Positions 52,593 to 61,057 of a stretch of 64,000 nt of DNA are shown here, piece after piece. Every line of letters begins with the position of its first letter. The stretch's first letter is position 1. This DNA comes from Alteromonas_E sp965248545. Lineage in GTDB: Bacteria; Pseudomonadota; Gammaproteobacteria; Enterobacterales; Alteromonadaceae. Where the stretch lies: assembly GCA_965248545.1 (NCBI GenBank), contig OZ252110.1:2542001-2606000 (forward strand). Reading direction: 5' to 3'. The position numbers and the translations under genes were made by a program. The notes beneath the pieces were generated by a model that made no database searches, was not told the origin of the DNA, and saw only the letters and a program-made list of their open reading frames with translations.

Positions 52593-53355
52593 GTGTCAAA
52601 ACATTAGCTTTAGAGTAGACGGAATCCCGCTGCTGGATGATATTAACTGGCAATTTTCAAGACGAAAAATTACCGCAATCATTGGCGCCAATGGTGCCGG
52701 CAAATCAACTTTACTGAAGACTTTGTTGGGTTCTCTGAAGCCCGAAAGTGGGTCTGTGCAGATTGGTGGTCAACCGATAGCCCAATGGTCGTTACAAGAC
52801 TTGGCCGTTCGCCGTGCTTACATGGCACAAACGGGCGTATTTAAGCTTGGTGTATCAGTATTGGAATACCTCCTGTTGGCAAGGGTTCACTATTGTGAAC
52901 CCCAAGCGATGAGTGATGCATATGTCAACGAGGTAATACAGTTACTGTGTTTGCAATCACTTGCGCACAAGCGCTTGGATTCACTCTCTGGAGGCGAATA
53001 TCAGCGTGTGGAGTTAGGTCGCGCTTGGTGTCAGCTAATCGGTCCAGAACAGCTCGATGACAAGCTGCTGTTGCTGGATGAGCCCGCGTCCGCACTGGAC
53101 ATTAATCAGAGCCAAAAGCTTTACCACTATTTACAGCGTTTTGTCAGTGACGGCGGCACTGTGATTGTTGTCGAACACGATATCAACACAGCAGCAAAAT
53201 ACTGCGACGAAATTCTATTTTTGAAACAGGGCCAATGCCTTGCTGCCGGTGACAAAGCGACGGTCTTTACCGAAACCAATCTCAACCATTGTTTTAATGT
53301 TAACGGGCGCTTGCTGCAATGTCAGCACAGCGCCACTCTCTCTTTTAGTTTGTGA
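52585..53355 (+). CDS. hmuV: Haem ABC transporter ATPase
   Basis: A 256-residue ATPase powering haem import. Walker A is IGANGAGKST, the Q-loop segment is AYMAQTGVFKLGVSVLEYLLL, the signature is LSGGEYQR, Walker B is LLLLDEPASALD, and the switch histidine is in VIVVEHDINTA. The DEPASALD motif is usual for HmuV. The ATG at 52585 follows GAGGAAG and overlaps the hmuU end by 8 bases; an in-frame start at 52564 is less likely. Confidence 0.94.
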   Translation: MIECQNISFRVDGIPLLDDINWQFSRRKITAIIGANGAGKSTLLKTLLGSLKPESGSVQIGGQPIAQWSLQDLAVRRAYMAQTGVFKLGVSVLEYLLLARVHYCEPQAMSDAYVNEVIQLLCLQSLAHKRLDSLSGGEYQRVELGRAWCQLIGPEQLDDKLLLLDEPASALDINQSQKLYHYLQRFVSDGGTVIVVEHDINTAAKYCDEILFLKQGQCLAAGDKATVFTETNLNHCFNVNGRLLQCQHSATLSFSL

Positions 53356-53362
53356 GGAAAGT

Positions 53363-54094
53363 ATGTCAGAAAAAGTCGATCTAGCGATCAAAGATGCTCG
53401 TCAGCTAATGCGAGCACAACACAGCGGAATTTTATCTACAATCAGTGTATCGGTTTCCGGATATCCATTTGGTTCAGTAACACCTTTTATGCTCACCGGT
53501 AATGGCGATTTGGTTATTTATGCGTCAGATATCGCTCAACATGCTCGGAACATTAAGGCGGACCCTAAAGTCAGTATTTGCATCAACGATGGTGCCCAAG
53601 ATGATTCACAAGCCAGTGCTCGGGTTACCGTTTTAGGCTTAGCTGAAGCTGATTCAGTAAGTGATGCTGATATTGAGCGTTACTATCGCTTGTTTCCTCA
53701 GGCGCGCGCTTACGTAAAGGCACACGATTTTCGTTTTTACACCATAAAAACGAAACGTGTACGCTACATCGGTGGTTTCGGTGAAATATATTGGTTCGCC
53801 GAGGATGCTTGGCGTAACAGCTTTGTCGACATGAGTGCTTCCGAAAACGGCGCGATCGAACATATGCACGATGATCACATGGACGCGTTGCAAGCTATTT
53901 ACGCTGATATCACCGGACAACACGCGGATTCACCACAAATGTTGAGCATCTTTCAAGAAGGTTTTCATCTGTCTGCTGGCGATAAGTCGTGGTTTGTGCC
54001 TTATCACCAAGAGCTTGTCCAGCCCGGCGATTTGCGCAAGGCAATGGTAGAACTTACTCAACACGCACGACGTCAGGAGCCGGTCGTTGCCTGA
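53363..54094 (+). CDS. hutZ: Haem utilisation protein, HugZ/HutZ family
   Basis: A 243-residue cytosolic haem-degrading or haem-storing protein. Residues about 1-145 form the split-barrel flavin-reductase-like fold (QHSGILSTISVSVSGYPFGS, YASDIAQHARNIKADPKVSI). The C-terminal part (about 150-240) is the DUF2470-type haem-binding segment with ENGAIEHMHDDHMDALQAIY, where histidines can ligand haem. Relatives in Vibrio and Campylobacter open the haem ring to free iron. GAGGA lies 4-8 bases before the ATG at 53363. It is last in the hmuTUV operon, giving a full uptake-to-release route. Confidence 0.9.
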   Translation: MSEKVDLAIKDARQLMRAQHSGILSTISVSVSGYPFGSVTPFMLTGNGDLVIYASDIAQHARNIKADPKVSICINDGAQDDSQASARVTVLGLAEADSVSDADIERYYRLFPQARAYVKAHDFRFYTIKTKRVRYIGGFGEIYWFAEDAWRNSFVDMSASENGAIEHMHDDHMDALQAIYADITGQHADSPQMLSIFQEGFHLSAGDKSWFVPYHQELVQPGDLRKAMVELTQHARRQEPVVA

Positions 54095-54222
54095 GTGTTG
54101 AAGTGCCCGTAATGAACCGGCACGTCGAGATGGACGCACTCGTGTCGGTCAAGGGCTGACGTTAATCGATCTCCAAGCACTACTCTAATCGTTTGAGTTC
54201 AGTCAGCCCGCTTTCCGCGGTC

Positions 54223-55149
54223 TTATTGCGCGGCCAAATACTCAGCCAGCGCTAACATGGCATATTGCTGAGCCGATGCCTCTGCATCGGAGTTGTAGTT
54301 GGTATTTGTGTTTACGTCATAAGCGTACACGCCGCCATCCTCATCCCAAATGGCCTCGATTCCCGCAACTTGTATATTGTTGTCTTGCAAGAACTGCTCA
54401 TAGCGATCGATGAACTCAGGTCGATAGTCTTTGAGTATCTCGAATTTCGCTTTTGGGGTATTAAGTTCGCCGTCAGTTGGGCAAAACTGATCTTCGATCG
54501 AACAGGCATCGGCGGGGCACAGCTCAAAGCCTTCAGACGTGTCAACTTTGACAGCATAGAAAAACTTCCCACCGATGAATTCGTGTCGAACAATATAGGG
54601 CTCTGGTGCTTTGATGTACTCTTGTACTAGGGTTATGCCGTCTACGGGTTGGTCAAACATTGGACCGTCCAAGTATTGTTGTAGTGCATCCAGTGAATGA
54701 AATAGTTGAACACCTTGTCCTTTACCCGCCCGGTTGTGTTTGGTGATAAAAGAAGCGCAGCCGAGTTGTTCCGCCGCTTGTAAAATTTGGGTCTTGCCAA
54801 CCGCTGCAATTGTTTTCGGCGTATCAATACCCGCTTGATTTAAGGCCATGTATTGGTTGACCTTACTCACTTCCAACCGCAGGGCTCGACTGCCGTTGAT
54901 GACGGTGCGCCCGTGTCGTTCGAGCCATGCGAGCACCGCTTCAGTAAACTCTGGTGCATAACGATGATCACGGGTGTGCGAGGAAGCACTGATGCGATTG
55001 TAGAATACACCTTTAGGCGGTTCTTTAGATAAATCAATCACGCCCTGATCAAGATGCCAAAGCTCGTAGTCTAAGGACAACTCTTCGAGCCTCTTGACGA
55101 GGTGATCAGTCCATTCGTTGTTTTCGTGAATGACAAAAATTTTATGCAT
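54223..55149 (-). CDS. ATP-grasp enzyme, RimK-like
   Basis: A 308-residue cytosolic ligase of the ATP-grasp fold. The ATP-binding lysine lies in the segment SFITKHNRAGKGQGVQLF near residues 132-149, and the metal-binding end is in YDVNTNTNYNSDAEA near 281-295, with E267 in VAGIEAIWDE also fitting. These enzymes join a carboxylate to an amine with ATP. The substrate is unknown; it could be an amino acid ligase or a peptide/protein tailoring enzyme. It is a single gene, divergent from a membrane protein gene. Confidence 0.82.
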   Translation of the reverse strand: MHKIFVIHENNEWTDHLVKRLEELSLDYELWHLDQGVIDLSKEPPKGVFYNRISASSHTRDHRYAPEFTEAVLAWLERHGRTVINGSRALRLEVSKVNQYMALNQAGIDTPKTIAAVGKTQILQAAEQLGCASFITKHNRAGKGQGVQLFHSLDALQQYLDGPMFDQPVDGITLVQEYIKAPEPYIVRHEFIGGKFFYAVKVDTSEGFELCPADACSIEDQFCPTDGELNTPKAKFEILKDYRPEFIDRYEQFLQDNNIQVAGIEAIWDEDGGVYAYDVNTNTNYNSDAEASAQQYAMLALAEYLAAQ

Positions 55150-55251
55150 GAGTTTGGTTCCAAGTTGGCGAGCCGTCAGTTTAATTTGGCTGACAGAGCA
55201 TTAAAAGGCTAATATGGCGATACGTCTGTGGTACCCGCAGTGGATCTATTA

Positions 55252-56421
55252 ATGGAAGAATCGAAAGCGCCGGTTGCGTCAGCGACAAAAGAGGCGGATA
55301 CAATAAAAACAACTCCCTCGACCGCCGGTTTACTGGACAACGTTAAATACAAGTTACAGCAGGCGTTGGCCACGCTACCCATACCTAAACGCAAAAACAA
55401 CGATGCCAATGCCGAGGGTTTGACGGCTAAAAAGGAGCCGTGGTGGCGCGACTACAACCTTTCCCAGTTATGCTACTTCGCGGCTTTCTTGTTACTGTTT
55501 TTGGAGCTCGCGGGCGACAATCCTGACCCCAATTATTTAATACCCGGGTTGATTGCACTGGTGGGCTTAACACGTGAATTACTCGGGCTATTCCACTACC
55601 TCTGGTCATTTACGCTAGGTAAAGCCTCTATCTTGATACTTTACGCGACCACTGCAAACGTGGCATTGGCATTTGCTGCGATGCAGATCAACCTGATCAC
55701 TGGTGTAGAGCCCACTCCGTTCATATTTACGCTAGGCTTTACCACGGTAGTGCTATTGCCTTTTTGGGTGACGCTGGCTTCAATGCTATTTTTCTTAATC
55801 GCATTGTTGATATCGACATTGTGGTTGTTAATACGGTTACCGTTCCGCTTAATCGGCGTGAAGCTTGCCATTCACTGGGAAGATAAAAAAGCGCCGTTTG
55901 TCACTATGGTTATGCGGATTATCCTCATTCCAGCGGTGTTGGCGACTATGTTCCAGCTCGCGACGCCTTATTTTTCTGTCGCGACTGGCGGGAACAACTT
56001 TCCAGCCCAGTTAGAGTCTCTTGGCGTCACCGTTATTGATGATGAAGACGGGCTCAAGACCGATTTATCTGAGCTAGATCCCCAAAAACGTGAGCAGGCG
56101 CAGCGTGAAATTGATGCGATTAATGAGAAAATTGAGACTGAACAAGAAAAAGGGCAACGCTACGCGAAGATCATACGCAGTGTAATTGCATCGTTCTTAT
56201 TCAATTTTGAGGCATACCCCAACAGTGCTTGCAAAAAAGAGCCTGAACAACGCTCGGTGATCATTGATGAAAACATGGTGCTAATCATCAGTCGCGATGA
56301 GAGTGCTGATTATGGGTATCGATTTGAAGTTGCACTGTGTGAACCGCGAGTTGGCGTTAATCCAGTGGAGGTGATAGAAGATGTACTTACTGAGGAGCCT
56401 GAGGCTGCAGTGGAACAATGA
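55252..56421 (+). CDS. Hypothetical multipass membrane protein
   Basis: A 389-residue protein. A charged N-terminus (about 1-65) is followed by about five or six helices (about 75-265; for example CYFAAFLLLFLELAG, VALAFAAMQINLITG and LASMLFFLIALLISTLWLL). A charged coiled-coil segment (KREQAQREIDAINEKIETEQ, near 290-310) and a soluble tail complete it. The ATG at 55252 with TGGA 8 bases upstream is preferred; a GTG at 55228 would add eight residues. No family recognised. Confidence 0.7.
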   Translation: MEESKAPVASATKEADTIKTTPSTAGLLDNVKYKLQQALATLPIPKRKNNDANAEGLTAKKEPWWRDYNLSQLCYFAAFLLLFLELAGDNPDPNYLIPGLIALVGLTRELLGLFHYLWSFTLGKASILILYATTANVALAFAAMQINLITGVEPTPFIFTLGFTTVVLLPFWVTLASMLFFLIALLISTLWLLIRLPFRLIGVKLAIHWEDKKAPFVTMVMRIILIPAVLATMFQLATPYFSVATGGNNFPAQLESLGVTVIDDEDGLKTDLSELDPQKREQAQREIDAINEKIETEQEKGQRYAKIIRSVIASFLFNFEAYPNSACKKEPEQRSVIIDENMVLIISRDESADYGYRFEVALCEPRVGVNPVEVIEDVLTEEPEAAVEQ

Positions 56422-56456
56422 GCGAATCTAATCTCACTCATTGTTCCAACACAGAA

Positions 56457-57008
56457 TTACATAATTCGACCAAATACGCGACGGCGGCGGGTCGATGTTT
56501 TGTTGCGGCGTAGGCGAGAGCGCAATTCAGTTCTCTCTGACGCCAACCAGCTTTCGCGATTTACACCGGCGTCTGCGCCGCGACGGTTTTCTTCAGTACG
56601 ACGGAATTGGCAGAATGCTTCGTAAGTTTCTAAATCCAATGATAAATCTTGAATGACAAGCTCAATCATAATCGCGTCATCAACATAGCCTAAGCCAGGG
56701 ATATGGTCAGGCACTAGATCCTGCGGCTCGGCAAAGTAGGCAAGTGATGACAAGATTTCCGTCTTTTCATCTTCAGGCATTTGCCATTCTTCATCTTGTA
56801 CGGCTTTGATCAGATTTTCTAGCGAAGAAAGGCGGCTTCTTACAAACTCAGGGATCTCGGCTTGTTCCATTTCGTCACAAAGGCCAGATGCCTTCGTTAG
56901 AATCTCTTGTTCAGACAATGATTGAGTATTCTCCATCGCTGTCTTCATCATCTTTCTAAAATGTTCTAAATCGCTGTCGCTGAGTTCAAAACTAACCGTA
57001 ATAGACAT
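56457..57008 (-). CDS. DUF1232 (YkvA-like) protein
   Basis: A 183-residue protein. Residues about 88-125 carry the DUF1232 signature (LAYFAEPQDLVPDHIPGLG, then YVDDAIMIELVI). The first 80 residues are helical, and the tail is very arginine-rich (SRLRRNKTSTRRRRVFGR). YkvA-type proteins are small helical proteins of unknown role, often near membranes. The basic tail could bind nucleic acid or lipid; this is a guess. It is convergent with the membrane protein gene, 35 bases away. Confidence 0.7.
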   Translation of the reverse strand: MSITVSFELSDSDLEHFRKMMKTAMENTQSLSEQEILTKASGLCDEMEQAEIPEFVRSRLSSLENLIKAVQDEEWQMPEDEKTEILSSLAYFAEPQDLVPDHIPGLGYVDDAIMIELVIQDLSLDLETYEAFCQFRRTEENRRGADAGVNRESWLASERTELRSRLRRNKTSTRRRRVFGRIM

Positions 57009-57235
57009 TACTAAATCCTTCTTTGTTCTTGTTGCGATGCTGGAGCATCTTTAATTATGTTCACAAGTTAGTGAATCCGTGCTCCAAGCGCAAGGGTTTC
57101 AGTTAGATTATTCGGTAAAAGCCTATTTAAGTTAACTATATTCATCCACTTGGCCCATTTTTAGTCGTTCAAACACACTGGTTCCCAATGATTTCTATAT
57201 ATGAAAAACCCAAAAACGCCTCACTCATTTCTAAA

Positions 57236-57285
57236 TGAAAATAATTATCAATAACATTTGCATTTTGTGGAAAGTGTTGTATTCT
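57236..57285 (+). promoter_or_regulatory. Fur box and sigma-70 promoter of a small RNA
   Basis: TGAAAATAATTATCA (57236-57250) matches 13 of 14 Fur positions. Seven bases on, TTGCAT (57258-57263) and TATTCT (57280-57285) form a -35/-10 pair with 16 bases between. The start point would be near 57292. The rest of the 368-base gap 57009-57376, outside this and the RNA, shows nothing recognisable. Confidence 0.6.
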
Positions 57286-57291
57286 AGCTTT

Positions 57292-57378
57292 GCCTTGTAA
57301 GGCGGTTGGGTTTCACTGGTCCTGGCTCAACACTGCAAAGGGCAAGCTTCCTCCAGATGGCTTGCCCTTTCTTTTTTT
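57292..57378 (+). ncRNA. Candidate Fur-controlled small RNA
   Basis: A transcript of about 87 bases is predicted from the promoter just upstream and the terminator at its end, in a gap with no plus-strand gene until 58430. It has a small 5' hairpin (GCCT/AGGC, near 57292-57303), a weak stem GTTG/CAAC in the middle, and a terminator hairpin whose 12-base loop reads TTCCTCCAGATG. The loop contains TTCCTCC, complementary to Shine-Dalgarno sequence. A Fur box upstream suggests it is made in iron starvation, the role of RyhB and PrrF. It does not show the RyhB or PrrF core, so homology is not claimed. Confidence 0.55.
57337..57378 (+). terminator. Rho-independent terminator of the small RNA
   Basis: AAAGGGCAAGC (57337-57347) pairs with GCTTGCCCTTT (57360-57370) over 11 bases, followed by C and seven T. 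There is no T-run in the other direction, so it is built for plus-strand transcription although no plus-strand protein gene precedes it. Confidence 0.9.
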
Positions 57379-58255
57379 AAAGTGTTTTCAGCACATCATG
57401 CAAATCTTGGTTAGTACTTTTAGCCGCTTTTTCTTTGTACTGCTCAAACTGTTCCAGGTCGCCGTTGAGCTGATGCAGTTGAGCCCGTCGCGCTAACGCC
57501 CATTCAATTTCTGGGTATTCATTGGGCCCATCATAACGCTGTTCATAAAGTGCTAAAGCAGCAATACCCTGTTCGATGTTAGTCTTGCTCAACACTGCAC
57601 TACGTCCAATTTGATAAATCGCACTCATGAACACCACAGGGTCATCAACCGCGAGGGCCTTGGCCCGTTCAAATGCTGCAAATGCTCCAGCATATTCTTG
57701 TTTCTGTTGCAGTAATAAACCATATTGGAACTGCAGTTCTGGATCTTGAGCAAAGGTCTCCAAGTGTTCAAGGAAGCGTTTTTGGTGGGCGTCCTCTGAT
57801 TCGGTCTCCCTGATGTAAGCGAGTTCCGCTTTGGCCCCCTCTATGGGAGATATCGCTTTGATAGCATCGACTTGAAGCCATGCTAACTCAGGATCACCTC
57901 CCGCAAAACTTGGCGCGCCCAGGTAAAACCTCATCAATCCTATACGGTAGTCCACTTTGTCGGGAGCGAGTGCTACCGCTTGCTGAAAACAGGCCAGCGA
58001 ACGTTTTGCATAGCTCAGCGCCGATAAAAACACCTGTTGCGCTTGAACGCCCATCACTCTGCCGCACCAGAATTGAAGTTCAGCATCGTCAGGGCTTGTT
58101 ACTAATGCTTGTTCAATCAGCGTTTCAGCGTCATCGGCATCATCAGATAGGTGCTGTTGAATGGATTTGATGAGTTGTTGTCTTTCGACATCCTCCGAGG
58201 CATTGGCAATCGATATTGTGGTAAACAACACAACAGCGAGTAGATAGGACCGCAT
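57377..58255 (-). CDS. Secreted TPR-repeat protein
   Basis: A 292-residue protein with a signal peptide (MRSYLLAVVLFTTISIANAS, cleavage near residue 19) and helical TPR-like repeats through most of its length (DDAELQFWCGRVMGVQAQQV, ACFQQAVALAPDKVDYRIGL, PELQFQYGLLLQQKQEYAGA). It is probably periplasmic and binds other proteins. There is no catalytic motif. It lies alone on the minus strand; its stop codon touches the small RNA terminator. Confidence 0.75.
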   Translation of the reverse strand: MRSYLLAVVLFTTISIANASEDVERQQLIKSIQQHLSDDADDAETLIEQALVTSPDDAELQFWCGRVMGVQAQQVFLSALSYAKRSLACFQQAVALAPDKVDYRIGLMRFYLGAPSFAGGDPELAWLQVDAIKAISPIEGAKAELAYIRETESEDAHQKRFLEHLETFAQDPELQFQYGLLLQQKQEYAGAFAAFERAKALAVDDPVVFMSAIYQIGRSAVLSKTNIEQGIAALALYEQRYDGPNEYPEIEWALARRAQLHQLNGDLEQFEQYKEKAAKSTNQDLHDVLKTL

Positions 58256-58349
58256 TTTGATATCTCCTTATGTGGGGTTTTAAACCAGCTTAGCTTGACG
58301 GATTGGCACTCAAACAGTGCCAAAAGTCATTATCTTGATTTAATTCTTG

Positions 58350-58388
58350 TTCATTTGAGTGGTTTAGTGTCAATTTTGTTCAAATGAA
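58350..58388. promoter_or_regulatory. Inverted repeat upstream of the Xre-RES genes
   Basis: TTCATTTGA (58350-58358) and TCAAATGAA (58380-58388) are perfect 9-base arms, 21 bases apart, ending 41 bases before the antitoxin start. This is the position expected for the operator of a self-repressing Xre antitoxin. Confidence 0.6.
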
Positions 58389-58429
58389 ATTTATGTGCTA
58401 CTCTAGCCAGTAGAATATTGAGGCTGCTC

Positions 58430-58792
58430 ATGATGAATGCGGAACACAAAGTTGAACAAAGTACTGTAGTTATGAACGCGTTTGGACGTGCCTGCGAGGC
58501 ATTTGGATTGAACGAAACCCAGCGCGCGAAACTCATTGGTGTAAGTCGGGCGACACTGTCACGGAATCAAACTGGATTTGGCATGTCGACCAAAACCTTT
58601 GAATTACAAGTTGCGTTTATCCGTTTGTATCGCTCGCTGTACGCGATGGTCGGGGGCGATGCAAACGCAATGCGAGAGTGGTTTGATGATCACAATATTC
58701 ACCTACAAGGTACACCAAGGGAGTTGTGTTTTTCGATTACGGGATTAGTGCATATTAACGACTACCTAGATGCGCTTCGGGGTAAAGTCTAG
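58430..58792 (+). CDS. Xre/MbcA/ParS-type antitoxin
   Basis: A 120-residue antitoxin. The N-terminal part (about 10-55) is a helix-turn-helix (GLNETQRAKLIGVSRATLSR). The C-terminal part (about 60-115) is the toxin-binding DUF2384-like domain (YRSLYAMVGGDANAMREWF, then a G-T-P turn and an alpha-helical end). It neutralises the RES toxin and usually represses its own promoter. TGAGG precedes the ATG at 58430 (the next codon is also ATG). Its stop overlaps the toxin start by one base. Confidence 0.88.
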   Translation: MMNAEHKVEQSTVVMNAFGRACEAFGLNETQRAKLIGVSRATLSRNQTGFGMSTKTFELQVAFIRLYRSLYAMVGGDANAMREWFDDHNIHLQGTPRELCFSITGLVHINDYLDALRGKV

Positions 58793-59529
58793 TGCTCGAT
58801 TGGGTGCGTGATATTCCACTCATACCCTACCAACACGCCGTTTGCCGCATGGTGGAAACTCAAGAAGAAGCCGCGACTATGTCATTGGTTGATGATTTGG
58901 AGCAGCAGTCTTTACTCGAGTCTATTTTGGATGAGTTTAAGCCAGCTTATCGTGAGGGCACGCAACAGCGGCACTATCTGATTTCGACACCATTTCGTTA
59001 CCCCCCTCTGCGCTACGGGTCGCGTTGGGGCAGTCGTGCAGAGCGAAGTTTCTTTTACGCCAGTGAAGATGAGCGAACGTGTCTATTTGAAGCTGCGTTC
59101 TATCGATTCGCTTTTTGTGAAGGTAAAGCCACCCCATTTTCTAAACCGTTACGTAGCGAGCATTGTTTGTTTTATGTGGATGTGCAAACAGATAGCTGCT
59201 CGGATACCACACAAATCTCGAGTGACATTGAGACTGCTAGATTGCGAGACCCTATCAGTTATTCTGCGACTCAACGGGCAGGTGCATTGTTACGGGGCAG
59301 GGGAGTCGAAGTCATCCGCTACTACAGCGCTCGCTGTGAGAACGGCGTTAACGTCGCGATCGACAACCCCGATAGTATTGTGAGTGAAGTCCCTAAAAAC
59401 GAAGTGGCGATAACCTGTGAAATCGATAGCCAACAGGGCATCGTCCGGTTTGCGAAACGACGAGATTTTCCGGTGAGCTTTACGAGAACGGCATTTTTAG
59501 TTGATGGGGCATTTCCGGTATTAGCTTGA
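58792..59529 (+). CDS. RES-domain toxin
   Basis: A 245-residue toxin of the RES family, whose studied members (such as MbcT) degrade NAD+ and stop growth. The conserved arginine region is RYGSRWGSRAERSFFYAS near residues 74-91, followed by the glutamate in CLFEAAFYRF near 100, and the serine in SYSATQRAG near 163-171. An extra N-terminal part of about 60 residues is long for the family. Translation begins at a GTG that overlaps the antitoxin stop in TAGTG. It makes a two-gene toxin-antitoxin module with the upstream gene. Confidence 0.87.
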   Translation: MLDWVRDIPLIPYQHAVCRMVETQEEAATMSLVDDLEQQSLLESILDEFKPAYREGTQQRHYLISTPFRYPPLRYGSRWGSRAERSFFYASEDERTCLFEAAFYRFAFCEGKATPFSKPLRSEHCLFYVDVQTDSCSDTTQISSDIETARLRDPISYSATQRAGALLRGRGVEVIRYYSARCENGVNVAIDNPDSIVSEVPKNEVAITCEIDSQQGIVRFAKRRDFPVSFTRTAFLVDGAFPVLA

Positions 59530-59691
59530 AGCGCCCAATAACGCCACGTCGACTTGCGGGTGGAAGTCCAGCATCTATTATAGTTCTATATTTGGCTAAG
59601 TGATTCGGAACTCTGCATGTCACATGCTAGCGTTTTGCCAATCTATCTTAACGAGCAACAACTCGCACTGTTGTCAGAATGAGGGCTAACC

Positions 59692-60816
59692 ATGTCGACT
59701 ATTCAATCTAAACAATTGTTCACCAATATTACGTCAGAAGGGCAATTGGAAATCAGCTTAAACACTGTGGATATTCCACAGCCTAAACCTCATCAAGTTG
59801 TGGTAAAAATTGAAGCAAGCCCAATTAACCCTTCCGACATGTGGCCAATGTTTGGGCCTGCTGATTTGCGCCATGCCAATCTGGATAGTGAAGCGATGAA
59901 GCTCACTGCACCCGTTCACAAAGGATTTCTACCACGTATCAAGTCACGTTTGGATATGGCTTTACCCATTGGCAATGAGGGCGCTGGAACAGTGGTTGCT
60001 GCGGGTGACAGCGAAGCCGCTCAAGCCCTGTTGGGGAAAACGGTAGCGGTGCTGTCGGGCGCTTGCTATGCAGAATATTGTTGCGTACCTGTACAAGCTT
60101 GTATGTTGCACAATGAGGGCACCACTGCAGCGCAGGCGGCCTCGTCATTTGTGAATCCGTTAACTGCTCTGGGTATGGTAGAAACAATGCGTATGGAGGG
60201 ACACAAAGCCCTTGTGCACACCGCTGCTGCCTCAAACCTTGGGATTATGCTAAACAAGATCTGTATTGCAGAAGGTGTACCTCTGGTCAATATCGTGCGT
60301 AAGCAGGAGCATGCCGATATGCTAACCGAGCTAGGGGCGAAATACGTATGTAACTCCAGTGCAGACTCCTTTAAAGCTGATCTCTACAAGGCCATTGACG
60401 CAACGGGGGCAACTCTTGCGTTTGATGCGATCGGCGGCGGAGAGTTGGTCAGTGATATTCTCACTGCGATGGAAGCTGTGGGCAGTAAGGATGCCAAAGG
60501 ATTTAATACCTATGGTTCAGAGGATAACAAGCAAGTATACATCTATGGTGGTTTAGATATGTCGGCTACCACGTTAAACCGTGCCTATGGGATGACATGG
60601 GGAATCGGTGGATGGTTGCTAATGCGATTTTTATCCAAATTACCGCTAGAAAAAGTATTAGCACTGCATAAACGCGTAGCGGATGAAATTGATTCAACGT
60701 TCAAAAGTGAATTTACTGCTGAGATTAGTTTTGCAGAAATGCTAACGCCACAAACGGTTGCACAGTACAACGCGAAAAAAACCGGTGAGAAGTATTTGCT
60801 AAACCCGCAAAAATAA
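59692..60816 (+). CDS. Zinc-type medium-chain dehydrogenase (quinone-oxidoreductase-like)
   Basis: A 374-residue MDR-superfamily oxidoreductase. The N-terminal GroES-like part has VVVKIEASPINPSDMWPMF and NEGAGTVVAAG. The Rossmann part has VHTAAASNLGIMLNKIC and the later FDAIGGGELVSDILTAMEA. The zinc cysteines of alcohol dehydrogenases are absent, which fits a zinc-free enone or quinone reductase. The cofactor loop is altered (AASNLG), so NADPH is likely but not certain. It stands alone, with a hairpin after it. The natural substrate is unknown. Confidence 0.85.
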   Translation: MSTIQSKQLFTNITSEGQLEISLNTVDIPQPKPHQVVVKIEASPINPSDMWPMFGPADLRHANLDSEAMKLTAPVHKGFLPRIKSRLDMALPIGNEGAGTVVAAGDSEAAQALLGKTVAVLSGACYAEYCCVPVQACMLHNEGTTAAQAASSFVNPLTALGMVETMRMEGHKALVHTAAASNLGIMLNKICIAEGVPLVNIVRKQEHADMLTELGAKYVCNSSADSFKADLYKAIDATGATLAFDAIGGGELVSDILTAMEAVGSKDAKGFNTYGSEDNKQVYIYGGLDMSATTLNRAYGMTWGIGGWLLMRFLSKLPLEKVLALHKRVADEIDSTFKSEFTAEISFAEMLTPQTVAQYNAKKTGEKYLLNPQK

Positions 60817-60870
60817 TCGTTAGCAACCCTATCAATCCTGGTGTATTGCTGGTTAGTACCGTCTTTCAAT

Positions 60871-60902
60871 AGCGGGTTTCGTTGGTTGAAACCCGCTGTT
60901 TA
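60871..60902 (+). terminator. Probable terminator after the MDR gene
   Basis: AGCGGGTTTC (60871-60880) pairs with GAAACCCGCT (60888-60897) around a 7-base loop. The tail is only GTTT, so termination may be partial. Confidence 0.6.
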
Positions 60903-60977
60903 AATCGCATTGCTCTTCGTCAAGACAAAGTACGCAAATCTTCCCACTGTCATATAGAGTTCATCCTTTCTGCGGTA

Positions 60978-61021
60978 TAATTAATTCCATTGAATGTGGC
61001 TTCGGCAACATAATTAATTCT
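60978..61021. promoter_or_regulatory. Direct repeats upstream of AraC-type gene
   Basis: ATAATTAATTC occurs at 60978-60988 and again at 61011-61021, spaced 33 bases (about three helical turns). Direct repeats in phase are typical of AraC-family binding sites, so they may be autoregulatory. Confidence 0.45.
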
Positions 61022-61057
61022 TTGTTTGGAAAGGTATAAGTTACTCGTTTTAGGCTC

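Noticed and set aside
57292..57378. Calling the small RNA RyhB or PrrF
   Set aside because: A GCTTCC fragment is shared with RyhB, but the conserved cores of both RNAs are absent. Only functional analogy is proposed.
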